In this document: positions 33,218-41,297 of the stretch, piece by piece | Layout of the letters: the number at the start of each line of letters is the position of its first letter | Numbering within the stretch: position 1 is the stretch's first letter | Source of the DNA: Arthrobacter_B sp038069765 | GTDB taxonomy: Bacteria > Actinomycetota > Actinomycetes > Actinomycetales > Micrococcaceae | NCBI RefSeq assembly: GCF_038069765.1 | Contig: NZ_JBBPFS010000004.1 | Location: 434,001 to 498,000, forward strand | Length of the DNA: 64,000 nt | Direction of reading: 5' to 3' | Program-made: the position numbers and the translations under genes | Notes under the pieces: model-generated | Databases searched by the model: none | What the model was told of the DNA's origin: nothing | Seen by the model: only the letters and a program-made list of their open reading frames with translations

Positions 33218-34547
33218 TGGCGGGCTCCTCAACGGTGGATGCAACGGGAAACGCAGAGGCGGCAGCCACGGCCGCGTCGAGTGCCTGGTCCAGGTCCCAG
33301 AGGATGTCCTCGAGGTCCTCCAGGCCCACGGAAATCCGGACCAGATCCTCGGCCACTCCGGCGGCGGAGAGCTGCTCGGAGGAGAGCTGGCCGTGCGTGG
33401 TGGATCCGGGATGGATCACCAGCGTCCGGGAGTCACCCACATTGGCCAGGTGCGAGGCCAGCTGCAGGGCTTCAATGAAGGTCTTGCCGGCCTCGCGGCC
33501 GCCCCGGACACCAAAGCTGAAGACCGATCCCGGTCCCTTCGGCAGGTACTTTTTCGCCCGGTCGTGATGGGGATGGGACGGAAGCCCGGCATAGCTGACC
33601 CACGACACGCGCTCGTCGGCTTCGAGCCATTCGGCCACGGCCTGAGCATTTTTCAGGTGTTCGTCGAGCCGCTGCGGGAGGGTCTCCACTCCCTGCAGCA
33701 GGGCAAACGCCGAGGTTGCGCTGAGCGTCGGTCCGATGTCGCGCAGCTGCTCGGAGCGCAGCTTGGTGAGGAACCCGTATTCGCCGAAGTTCCCCCACCA
33801 CGAGATGTTGCCGTAGCTGGCCACCGGTTCCGTCATGGCCGGGAACTTGCCGTTGCCCCAGTTGAACTTTCCGGATTCCACCACCACCCCGCCCAGCGTG
33901 GTGCCGTGGCCGCCGAGGAACTTGGTGGCCGAGTGGATGACAATGTCCGCGCCGTGCTCAAACGGGCGCACCAGATACGGCGTACTGAGGGTGGCATCGA
34001 GGATCAGCGGCACACCGGCGTCGTGTGCCACCTTGGCCAGTCCCGCAATGTCGGTGACTTCGCCGCTGGGATTGGCCACCACCTCGGCGTACACGGCCTT
34101 GGTGTTCTCCCGGATTGCTGCAGCGTAGTCCGCCGGGTCGGTGCCGGGAACAAAGGTTGTGTCGATGCCGAAGCGGCGCAGGGTTACGTCCAGCTGGGTC
34201 ACGGTGCCGCCGTAGAGCTGTGCGGCGGCGACAATGTGGTCGCCGGCCCCGCACAGCGCGGCAAAGGTCACGAATTCCGCGGACATGCCCGAGGCCGTCG
34301 CCACCGCCCCGATGCCTCCCTCGAGTGAGGCGATGCGTTCCTCGAAGGCAGCCACGGTGGGATTGCCGATGCGGGAGTAGATGTTGCCATACTTCTGCAG
34401 CGAGAAGAGGTTGGCGGCGTCGTCGGTGTCCTTGAAGACAAACGACGTGCTCTGGTAGATGGGCACGGCGCGGGCACCGTGCGTGGCGTCGGGGGTTCCG
34501 CCGGCGTGCAGGGCACGGGTCCGGAAGCCGAAGTGGCGATCACTCAT
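33207..34547 (-). CDS. metY: O-acetylhomoserine sulfhydrylase (aminocarboxypropyltransferase)
   Basis: 446 residues. PLP-dependent Cys/Met-metabolism family; HSATKFLGGHGTTLGG holds the PLP lysine, and GFRTRALHAGGTPDATHGARAVPIYQSTSF is the typical start. It makes homocysteine from O-acetylhomoserine and sulfide. ATG 34547 has AAAGGAG upstream; the frame is open to 34724 but that stretch is leader sequence. No SAM riboswitch is visible in front, unlike the two units further on. metX is not next to it. Confidence 0.93.
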   Translation of the reverse strand: MSDRHFGFRTRALHAGGTPDATHGARAVPIYQSTSFVFKDTDDAANLFSLQKYGNIYSRIGNPTVAAFEERIASLEGGIGAVATASGMSAEFVTFAALCGAGDHIVAAAQLYGGTVTQLDVTLRRFGIDTTFVPGTDPADYAAAIRENTKAVYAEVVANPSGEVTDIAGLAKVAHDAGVPLILDATLSTPYLVRPFEHGADIVIHSATKFLGGHGTTLGGVVVESGKFNWGNGKFPAMTEPVASYGNISWWGNFGEYGFLTKLRSEQLRDIGPTLSATSAFALLQGVETLPQRLDEHLKNAQAVAEWLEADERVSWVSYAGLPSHPHHDRAKKYLPKGPGSVFSFGVRGGREAGKTFIEALQLASHLANVGDSRTLVIHPGSTTHGQLSSEQLSAAGVAEDLVRISVGLEDLEDILWDLDQALDAAVAAASAFPVASTVEEPASVS

Positions 34548-34701
34548 GAAATGAGTGCTCCTTTCTGGTGGCCGCGGCAAAGCGGCTCGTTGATCGTTGC
34601 GAGTTGGAGACAGCGGGCGAAGAATGTTCAGCAGGAGCGGGCACACAGCGGACAGGCAGCGGCGGGCGACGCCGGAGGGACCAACGAAGGGCATCAGCGC
34701 C

Positions 34702-34962
34702 ATGGACGAATACGTCGTTGTCATCGAAACCGGCTACAAGCTGGGTGCCGCTACGCACAAAATCTCCGCCACGGAACCGCTGCCGCAGGTCGAAGCCAGC
34801 CGGCTGTTCCTGGAACTGATGGACGGGATGCACGCCGATCTGCTGCCCGCAAAGGCGGACACCACCTACCTGGAAATCTCGCCCACGGAGTTCATGCGGA
34901 TCCACCGGCTGATGGGCGGAGTAGTGGTGATGGACCGGGTGACGCTGGCCCGCGTTCACTGA
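34702..34962 (+). CDS. Small hypothetical protein divergent from metY
   Basis: 86 residues from ATG 34702 (MDEYVVVIETGYKLGAATHK). Contains ISATEPLPQVEASRLFLELMDGMHAD. Compact, without signal or membrane segment. Not recognised. Its 3' end overlaps the converging acetyl-CoA-synthetase-like gene by 7 bp. The ribosome site is weak, so the start is less certain. Confidence 0.6.
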   Translation: MDEYVVVIETGYKLGAATHKISATEPLPQVEASRLFLELMDGMHADLLPAKADTTYLEISPTEFMRIHRLMGGVVVMDRVTLARVH

Positions 34963-36980
34963 GACACTCCTTCGCGGCGGTCCCGGCACACGCGGGCGAT
35001 GTCCGCGATGCAGAGCTCGTTCTGCAGGCTGGTGGTGTCGCCCAGCGCCGTGCCGTCAAACAGCTGGGTCAGCAGCCGCCGCATGATTTTCCCGGAGCGG
35101 GTCTTGGGTACATCCGGAACGACGACGACGGCGGCCGGCTTCGCGATCGGCCCGATCTCCCGGGCAATGTGGGCCCGCAGTTCCACGGTGACGCGCCGGG
35201 TGAAGGCCGGGTCCGCCGGACCCGGTTCGGGCAGGGCGGCGGCGGCCGCCGGGGACAGGACCACGAACGCCGCGATCGCGTGTCCGGTTTTGGAATCCGG
35301 CACCGGGCAGACGCCCGCCTCGGTGACCCAGGGATGGGAAACCAGGGCTGACTCAATTTCGATCGTGGACAGCCGGTGCCCTGACACGTTGAGCACGTCG
35401 TCGGTGCGGCCGAGAATCCAGGTGTCGCCGTCGTCGTCATACTTTGCACCGTCGCCGGCCAGGAACCAGCCCTGCCGGGCGTACTGCCGCCAGTAGGAGG
35501 ACAGGTAACGCTGCGGATTGCCCCACACCGTGCGGGCCATCGCCGGCCCGGTTTTATCCACCACGATGAAGCCCTGCGTGTTCGGCGGCACCGGGTTTCC
35601 GTCACCGTCCACGATCCGGGTGCTCACGCCGGGCAGCGCGCGGGAGGCGCAGCCGGGCTTGAACTGCGCGTCGCCGGGACGCGGGGAGAGGATGGTGGCG
35701 CCGGTCTCGGACTGCCACCAGGTATCAATGACCGGCACCTCCCCGCGGCCAAGCTGCTCGCGCAGCCAGCGCCACGCCTCCGGGTTCACCGCTTCACCCA
35801 CCGTGCCCAGCAGCCGGATGGAGGAGAGGTCGTACGTTCCCGGAACGCCCTCGGGGAACCAGCCCATCAGCGACCGGACCAGGGTGGGAGCGGTGTAGTA
35901 GCTGGTGACGCGGTACCGCTGGATGATCTCGAAGTGCCGGCCCGGATGCGGCGTATCCGGGGTGCCCTCGAAGATCACCTGGGTGGCGCCGTTGGAGAGC
36001 GGACCGTAGATCTCGTAGGTGTGCGCGGTGACCCAGGCCAGGTCGGCGGTGCACCAGTGCACGTCGCGCTCGCGGGCGCCCGGATCCGGGTTCGCGAAGA
36101 GGTATTCGTAGCTCCAGGAGGTCTGCGTCAGATAGCCGCCCATGGTGTGGACCAGGCCCTTGGGCTTCCCGGTGGTGCCCGAGGTGTACATGATGAACAG
36201 CGGCGTCTCCGCGTCGAAGGCCTCCGGCTCGTGCAGGTCCGGGGCGGTGTCCACGGTTTCGTGCCACCAGAGGTCCCGTCCCTCGGTCCAGTCGATCTCG
36301 GATCCGGTGCGGCGGACCACCAGCACATGCTCAATGGCGTTGGTTCCGGACACCGCGGCGTCGGCGTTGTCCTTGACCGGCACGGCGGCGCCGCGGCGGA
36401 ACTGGCCGTCGGTGGTCACCAGCAGCTTGGCGCCGGTGTCCTCGACCCGGAACTTCAGCGCTTCGGCGGAGAAGCCGCCGAACACCAGCGAATGCACGGC
36501 ACCGATCCGGGCGCAGGCCAGGGTGATCACGATGGTCTCCACGATCACCGGCAGGTAAATGACCACGCGGTCTCCGCGGCCGATGCCCAGCGCCAGCAGC
36601 GCGTTGGCGGCGCGGGAGACCTCGCGCTGCAGATCGGCGTAGGTAACAGTGCGGCGGTCACCGGGTTCGCCCTCGAAATGCAGGGCCGCCTTGTTGCCGC
36701 GGCCTGCGGCCACATGGCGGTCCACGCAGTTCACGGCGACATTCAGGGTGCCGCCGGCGAACCATTCGATCGAGGGGACGCTGTATTCGGCGTCGTCCTC
36801 GGGCGTTTGCGGCCCGCTCAGGCGCTGCGGCGCGGCGAAGGTGTGGGCGGTGTGCCAGGGCTGCTCCCACTGGAGCCGGCGTGCGGCGGCTTCCCAGAAC
36901 GCGATGCGTTCGTCCTCCGTGGCGGGATCGACGGCGCCGGCCGGGTCAACGGTGGCTTCGATCGTTGGGATCAGGCCCAT
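34956..36980 (-). CDS. Acetyl-CoA synthetase-like AMP-forming CoA ligase
   Basis: 674 residues. Motifs: YTSGTTGKPKGLVH (P-loop), DTWWQSETGA, FLAGDGAKYDDDGDTWILGRTDDV and the acetylatable lysine in PKTRSGKIMRRLL. The WW pair matches the small acyl pocket of acetate enzymes. It activates acetate (or a similar short acid) with ATP and CoA. It starts 10 bp inside the ABC permease gene and is thus the last cistron of the SAM-riboswitch operon, an unusual place; an organosulfur acid substrate is possible but unproven. Confidence 0.9.
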   Translation of the reverse strand: MGLIPTIEATVDPAGAVDPATEDERIAFWEAAARRLQWEQPWHTAHTFAAPQRLSGPQTPEDDAEYSVPSIEWFAGGTLNVAVNCVDRHVAAGRGNKAALHFEGEPGDRRTVTYADLQREVSRAANALLALGIGRGDRVVIYLPVIVETIVITLACARIGAVHSLVFGGFSAEALKFRVEDTGAKLLVTTDGQFRRGAAVPVKDNADAAVSGTNAIEHVLVVRRTGSEIDWTEGRDLWWHETVDTAPDLHEPEAFDAETPLFIMYTSGTTGKPKGLVHTMGGYLTQTSWSYEYLFANPDPGARERDVHWCTADLAWVTAHTYEIYGPLSNGATQVIFEGTPDTPHPGRHFEIIQRYRVTSYYTAPTLVRSLMGWFPEGVPGTYDLSSIRLLGTVGEAVNPEAWRWLREQLGRGEVPVIDTWWQSETGATILSPRPGDAQFKPGCASRALPGVSTRIVDGDGNPVPPNTQGFIVVDKTGPAMARTVWGNPQRYLSSYWRQYARQGWFLAGDGAKYDDDGDTWILGRTDDVLNVSGHRLSTIEIESALVSHPWVTEAGVCPVPDSKTGHAIAAFVVLSPAAAAALPEPGPADPAFTRRVTVELRAHIAREIGPIAKPAAVVVVPDVPKTRSGKIMRRLLTQLFDGTALGDTTSLQNELCIADIARVCRDRREGVSQ

Positions 36981-37861
36981 TTCTTCACGGCCCCTTTCTC
37001 TGCAAGTCCCAGGAGCGCGTCGGTGGCCTTGCCGATGAGGGCAAGCAGGACGATGGCCAGCAGCAGCCGGTCGGTGCGTCCGTTGTTCTGCGAATCGATG
37101 AGCAGAAAGCCCAGCCCCATCGAGGAGGCAATGAGTTCGGCGGCAACCAGGAACAGCCACGCCTGGGCCAGGGCCAGCCGCAGCCCGGAGAACACGGCGG
37201 GGACGACGGCGGGCAGCTGCACCGTTCTCAGCAGCTTCAGCCCGTTCAGGCCAAAGGCCCGGGCAGCTTCGACCAGGTTCCGGTCCACGTGGCGCAGGGC
37301 CAGGGACACTGTGGTGAACACCGGGAAAAACGCGCCGATGGCGATCAGGGTGATCTTGGAATCCTCACCGATCTTCAACCACAGGATCAGCAGCGGCACC
37401 CAGGCCAGGGACGGTACGGCGCGCAGCGCACCGATCACCGGGCTGAGCAGGACCTCCGCCAGCCGGGACAAGCCCAGCAGGGCACCCAGCGCCAGCCCCA
37501 GCAGGGCGCCGATGACAAAACCAATGAGCACCCGCTGGGTGGAAATGGCGATGTGCTGGCCCAGCTGGCCGCGGTCGATGAGGTCGAGGGCCGCGGTGTA
37601 GACGGCGGCGGGGGAAGGCAGCTGGACGGCGGTGAAGACACCGGCGGCCGTGCTGAGCTGCCAGGCTGCCAGCAGGACGGCCGGAACCACCAGTCCCAGG
37701 GCGAGCCGGATCCAGCGGCGGGAAAGCAGGCCTGCGGGTGCAGTTTCCCTGCTTGGCCCGGAAGGGGAGGGTGCCGCCGCAGCTCCGGTGGCGGCCAGGC
37801 CTGCCCGGGAGACGGGAACGGCACTGTTGCCGGTGAGGTACGGGGTTTCGAACTGCGTCAT
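36971..37861 (-). CDS. ABC transporter permease (sulfonate/nitrate type, SsuC-like)
   Basis: 296 residues; six membrane segments after a ~45-residue cytoplasmic N-terminus. The EAA loop contacting the ATPase is VEAARAFGLNGLKLLRTVQLPAV. Belongs to the BPD/SsuC-TauC group. ATG overlaps the binding-protein stop as TGATG, and its end overlaps the ligase start by 10 bp. Confidence 0.92.
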   Translation of the reverse strand: MTQFETPYLTGNSAVPVSRAGLAATGAAAAPSPSGPSRETAPAGLLSRRWIRLALGLVVPAVLLAAWQLSTAAGVFTAVQLPSPAAVYTAALDLIDRGQLGQHIAISTQRVLIGFVIGALLGLALGALLGLSRLAEVLLSPVIGALRAVPSLAWVPLLILWLKIGEDSKITLIAIGAFFPVFTTVSLALRHVDRNLVEAARAFGLNGLKLLRTVQLPAVVPAVFSGLRLALAQAWLFLVAAELIASSMGLGFLLIDSQNNGRTDRLLLAIVLLALIGKATDALLGLAEKGAVKKWA

Positions 37862-38916
37862 CAGGACTCCTTGACGGCGTCGGGGTCGGCATTACGCACG
37901 TAGGAATCGTCAAAGAGGCTGTCCAGGGCGGTGTCGATCTTGGCCTGGTCCGCAACGTCTCCGGTCTCCACGAGCGTGGGGCCGATCTTCTCCAGGACGC
38001 TGCGCTGCGCCTCGCCCGGGGCGGGGTCGACGTCGAGGTTGCTGCGTTCGAGCACCACGGTCTGCGCAACGGCCAGATCCAGTCCGGCGACATCGGCGAG
38101 GATCTGCGCGGTTTCCTCCGGGTTCTCCGCAGCCCAGGCGCGGGCCTTCTCGTAGGCGTTGACGACGGCCTGTGCCTGCTCGGGATCCTCCTCAAGGAAC
38201 GCCTCATTTGCGGCCAGGATGCCGTAGGTGTTGAAGTCCAGGTTCCGGTGGACCAGCCGGGCACCGTTTTGCTCGGCGCCGGCCATGATCGGGTCAAGTC
38301 CGGCCCAGGCGTCCACCGAACCGTTCTCCAGCGCGGTGCGTCCGTCGGCGTGCTGCAGCTGCTCCACGGTGACGTCGGTGAGGCTCAGCCCGGCCTCTTC
38401 CAGGGCCTGGACCAGGAAGAAATACGGGTCCGTGCCCTTGGTGGCGGCCACCGACTTGCCCTTGAGGTCCGACACGGAGGTGATCTCCGAATCCGCGCCG
38501 ACTACCAGCGCTGACCACTCGGGCTGGGAAAAGACGTCGATGGCCTTGATCGGGGACCCGTTGGCACGGTTGAGCAGCGCGGCGGAACCGGCCGTGGAAC
38601 CGACGTCCACCGCTCCGGACCGCAGATTCTCGTTGGCCTTGTTGGACCCGGCGGACTGCACCCACTCCACGGTGACGCCGTCCTCCGCGAGCGTTTCCTC
38701 CAGCCAGCCCTGGTCCTTGATGATCAGGCTCAGCGGGTTGTACGTCGCGAAGTCCAGGGTGAGTGTTCCGCCGTCGGCGGTTCCGGCGTTCGCGGCAGAT
38801 TCGGAATCCTCCCCGGCCACGCAGCCGGTCAGCAGCAGGGACGCTGCGGCTGCGGCCGCGGCGAGGGCCTTGATGGGGGAGGAAATCGGAGAGGAGCTGC
38901 GGGAACGGCTGTTCAT
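37861..38916 (-). CDS. ABC transporter substrate-binding lipoprotein (SsuA/NMT1-like)
   Basis: 351 residues. Lipobox LLLTGC (Cys32). The mature domain (TLDFATYNPLSLIIKDQGWLEETLAEDGVTVEWV, DVGSTAGSAALLNRANGSPIKAID, SVAATKGTDPYFFLVQALEEAGL) is that of aliphatic sulfonate/taurine-type receptors. Ligand not determined. Preceded by a 140-bp gap after the ATPase gene that holds no gene; the gap may contain processing or attenuation structure. Confidence 0.92.
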   Translation of the reverse strand: MNSRSRSSSPISSPIKALAAAAAAASLLLTGCVAGEDSESAANAGTADGGTLTLDFATYNPLSLIIKDQGWLEETLAEDGVTVEWVQSAGSNKANENLRSGAVDVGSTAGSAALLNRANGSPIKAIDVFSQPEWSALVVGADSEITSVSDLKGKSVAATKGTDPYFFLVQALEEAGLSLTDVTVEQLQHADGRTALENGSVDAWAGLDPIMAGAEQNGARLVHRNLDFNTYGILAANEAFLEEDPEQAQAVVNAYEKARAWAAENPEETAQILADVAGLDLAVAQTVVLERSNLDVDPAPGEAQRSVLEKIGPTLVETGDVADQAKIDTALDSLFDDSYVRNADPDAVKES

Positions 38917-39056
38917 GGGAGTTTCTTTCTCTGGGAAGTCTGGGAAGCATGAGTCAGTGCCGCAAAAGGCACGGGAGGACCGGGAGTGCGCCCGGGAACC
39001 GGGGCGCGTCCCGGGAGGGCGGCAGCCGGGATGGTTCCGGGAGGGGCGCTGGACGG

Positions 39057-39890
39057 CTAGTGGCGGTCGACGCCGAGGCGGGCCAGGAGCTCGCCGCGCA
39101 TTCGTGCCAGCTCCGCCGACGCGCGGTTCCGCGGCCGGCTGCCGGGCACGGTGATGGTGTCCGTGATCGTGGCGCCGGGGGTTCCGGGCTCTTTGCCGAG
39201 GATGATGATGCGGTCGGCCAGCTGGAGGGCCTCGTCCACGTCGTGGGTCACCAGCAGCACGGTGGTGGGGGTGGCCCGGTGCACTGAGAGCAGCAGGTCC
39301 TGCATCTTCAGCCGGGTCAGTGCATCCAGGGCACCGAAAGGTTCATCGAGCAGCAGCACCCCGGGGGTGCGGGCCAGTGCCCGGGCCAGCGAGGCGCGCT
39401 GCGCCATGCCGCCCGAGACGGCCCGCGGCCGGTGCTTGGCGAAGGACGCCAGTTCCACCAGTTCCAGCAGTTCGGCGACCTTGGCCTTGCCGTTTTTGGC
39501 GCTTGTGCCCTTGGGCAGTCCCATGGCGATGTTGGCCTGCAGAGTCTGCCAGGGCAGCAGCCGGGGTTCCTGGAACGCGACGGCGCAGCGGTCGTCGATT
39601 CCGTTCACGGCAGTGCCGTTGATCAGGACTTCGCCGGTGCTGGCAGGATCCAGGCCGGCAGCGGCACGCAGCAGCGTGGACTTTCCGCAGCCGCTGGAAC
39701 CCAGGATGGCCAGGACCTCGCCGGGGGAAACTTCAAAGGTGATGTCCCGGAGGACGAGGTGGGCCTCAGGTCCGGTGCCGAAGCTGCGGCCCAGGCCGGA
39801 AAAGGTCACGGGAAGCGCGGAGCCGGCGGGTGCCTGCCCGGAAACAGCGGGCGGGGCGGCGGCAGGGGACTGTGAAGCCAAGGCGGTCAT
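39057..39890 (-). CDS. ABC transporter ATP-binding protein (SsuB-like)
   Basis: 277 residues from ATG 39890. Walker A GSSGCGKST, Q-loop FQEPRLLPW, signature VSGGMAQRASLARALA, Walker B GVLLLDEPFGALD, H-loop LVTHDVDEA. First gene of the importer operon. Its ribosome site GGAGAG overlaps the 3' strand of the SAM riboswitch P1 helix, so ligand binding can block translation directly. Reading frame is open upstream to 39989, inside the riboswitch, and not used. Confidence 0.94.
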   Translation of the reverse strand: MTALASQSPAAAPPAVSGQAPAGSALPVTFSGLGRSFGTGPEAHLVLRDITFEVSPGEVLAILGSSGCGKSTLLRAAAGLDPASTGEVLINGTAVNGIDDRCAVAFQEPRLLPWQTLQANIAMGLPKGTSAKNGKAKVAELLELVELASFAKHRPRAVSGGMAQRASLARALARTPGVLLLDEPFGALDALTRLKMQDLLLSVHRATPTTVLLVTHDVDEALQLADRIIILGKEPGTPGATITDTITVPGSRPRNRASAELARMRGELLARLGVDRH

Positions 39891-39897
39891 GTTAACT

Positions 39898-40058
39898 CTC
39901 CATCGGTCCTGGCAGTAGCACCCTACGGAAAACGCCTTGGGCCGGTTACGGCCTCCTGCGGCGTTGTCCTCGTTATTGCCGTTCCTCAAGGAGAAGGTAC
40001 GGCAACCAGGGTTGCTGCGGCTTCACTGATCCAGGTCTCTCAGCCGCTCGGGATGGTC
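39898..40058 (-). promoter_or_regulatory. SAM riboswitch (SAM-I clan) of the ABC importer operon
   Basis: On the minus strand: P1 CCATC (40056-40052) with GATGG (39904-39900). P2 is GCGGC/GCCGC, with GAGAGACC and CAGTGAA inside and AGCAACC after it, an enlarged P3 arm, then GGTGCTACTGCCAGG. CCTGG in the P2 loop pairs with CCAGG to give the diagnostic pseudoknot. No P4 is clear, so subtype (SAM-I, SAM-I/IV variant) is left open. P1 abuts the SD GGAGAG of the ATPase gene: likely translational OFF switch with SAM. Confidence 0.85.
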
Positions 40059-40065
40059 AAGTGCT

Positions 40066-40094
40066 ACTAAACGCGCCATTCGGGAAACGGGCAA
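40066..40094 (-). promoter_or_regulatory. Promoter feeding the SAM riboswitch
   Basis: Minus-strand TTGCCC (40094-40089), 17-bp spacer, TTTAGT (40071-40066). This places transcription start close to the 5' end of the riboswitch P1 stem, as expected. Confidence 0.5.
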
Positions 40095-40159
40095 GTCCCC
40101 GGCGTAATATTTCGCTGCGCTGCCCTGGCGGCCCACAAGCCGGTGCAGGCTGTGGATCA

Positions 40160-40984
40160 TCATCTGCGCAGGCTTTCGAGGGCAGGGTGGGCCTTCAGTC
40201 CGTGCTCCCCGTAGAGTGCCCAGACCAAGTAGGCGATGGCCACCGGCGCCTCCGCTCCTCCGATCAGAAGCGGTTCCGAGGAGTGGAATTCGAGCACCAT
40301 GCTGTTGTTCTCCGGCTCGGGATAACAAACGGAGACGTGCGCGTAATAGAAGCTGAGCCACCTGCCGTTTGCTTGGCAGATAATCCTCCGGTCGGTCAGG
40401 AACATTTGACTGTGCTGGGAATCGCGCCACTGTTGGCGCGATGCAGCCTGAGCTGCCCGCCGTCGTGATCTGTTGGCTAGGGCGGTAACTCCGAATCCTG
40501 CTAGGACAAAGGCAGGCTGCCCCCAAAAGAATCCCGATGTATGAACATAAGTTCCGTTGAGGCCGTAAAAGCGTGCATAATCCGCTCTGATTGAAAGGTG
40601 CACTGTTTCGCCCGGTTCCAGAACGATTCCCCACACTTCAAGGGACGCCGGCCGGTGTCCCGCCGAGAGTTGTGCAACCAGGTTTCTGGCCGCGGCCCAT
40701 GAGTTCTCGTAGTTTTGTTGAAGATTTGCCTGGGCCTGCTCCGATTTGGTGAGATGGCCGCCGGACCGCCGATAGCCGCGGAAAACGCGGTAACCGTTCC
40801 GCACCGTACGGATCACCAAAACAATGGTGAGCACAACCCACATCAGGAAAATGGCGAGTTGAATGAGGGCCTGAACATTGACACTGCTGCCGGACTGGAG
40901 GTTGATGTTTGTCCCCAGGGCCGCGCCGAGATAAAGCGCAAAAACACCAACAAACGGCACGATCCAGCTCAGGTGTCTTTTCAT
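40160..40984 (-). CDS. Hypothetical two-pass membrane protein
   Basis: 274 residues from ATG 40984. Two N-terminal membrane segments (LSWIVPFVGVFALYLGAALG and LIQLAIFLMWVVLTIVLVI), a coiled/charged middle with HLTKSEQAQANLQQN, then a beta-rich part with SQMFLTDRRIICQANGRWLSFYYAHVSV, resembling the PH-like/bPH domain found after membrane segments. Not assigned further. Base composition is less GC-rich than its neighbours. It points toward the riboswitch but is separated by 100 bp and its own promoter. Confidence 0.7.
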   Translation of the reverse strand: MKRHLSWIVPFVGVFALYLGAALGTNINLQSGSSVNVQALIQLAIFLMWVVLTIVLVIRTVRNGYRVFRGYRRSGGHLTKSEQAQANLQQNYENSWAAARNLVAQLSAGHRPASLEVWGIVLEPGETVHLSIRADYARFYGLNGTYVHTSGFFWGQPAFVLAGFGVTALANRSRRRAAQAASRQQWRDSQHSQMFLTDRRIICQANGRWLSFYYAHVSVCYPEPENNSMVLEFHSSEPLLIGGAEAPVAIAYLVWALYGEHGLKAHPALESLRR

Positions 40985-41297
40985 GTCGCACACAATAGCG
41001 ACTGGGCGCGCCAGCGGAAGCGTGTTTTGGGTCCGGCAACGGGCGGGACCCCGGCCGGCGGCAGGAGTGGGCAGCAACGGGCAGGTTCACAAAAGGTCAT
41101 TGACTTCCCAAGCGCTGCAGTGCTGTGCAGATACTGGAGCCGAAGGATCATGAGTCCCAACGCGAAGCTCTGGCTGGTTGGGCGGCAACCCTCTTCTCCG
41201 TAGCGGGGTGCCCCAGATGAGGATCCGGCCGTCCCGCGTCCGCGGACGGCAAGTACGGCGCTCCTTTGCGGGTGCGTCCCGTTCCGAAAGGTTCCCC
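40985..41297. other. 313-bp intergenic region with SAM riboswitch leader
   Basis: Divergent gap between the membrane-protein gene and the monooxygenase gene. Its right half is the monooxygenase leader with the riboswitch at 41145-41226 and a small hairpin (CCGTCC 41229-41234 with GGACGG 41244-41249). The left half shows nothing I can name apart from a TTGACT at 41100-41105 without a clear -10. Confidence 0.5.
41145..41226 (+). promoter_or_regulatory. SAM riboswitch (SAM-IV-like) of the flavin monooxygenase gene
   Basis: P1 GGATC (41145-41149) with GATCC (41222-41226). P2 CCCAAC/GTTGGG encloses CTCTGG; GGCAACCC follows, and GGGGTGCCCCAGATGA is at the 3' side. TCTGG in the P2 loop pairs with CCAGA to make the pseudoknot typical of SAM-IV. 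A GC hairpin directly after may be the expression platform; no T-run is present. It should lower expression when SAM is plentiful. Confidence 0.88.

Noticed and set aside
34548..34701. SAM riboswitch in front of metY
   Set aside because: No GGCAACC-type core or pseudoknot could be found in the leader.
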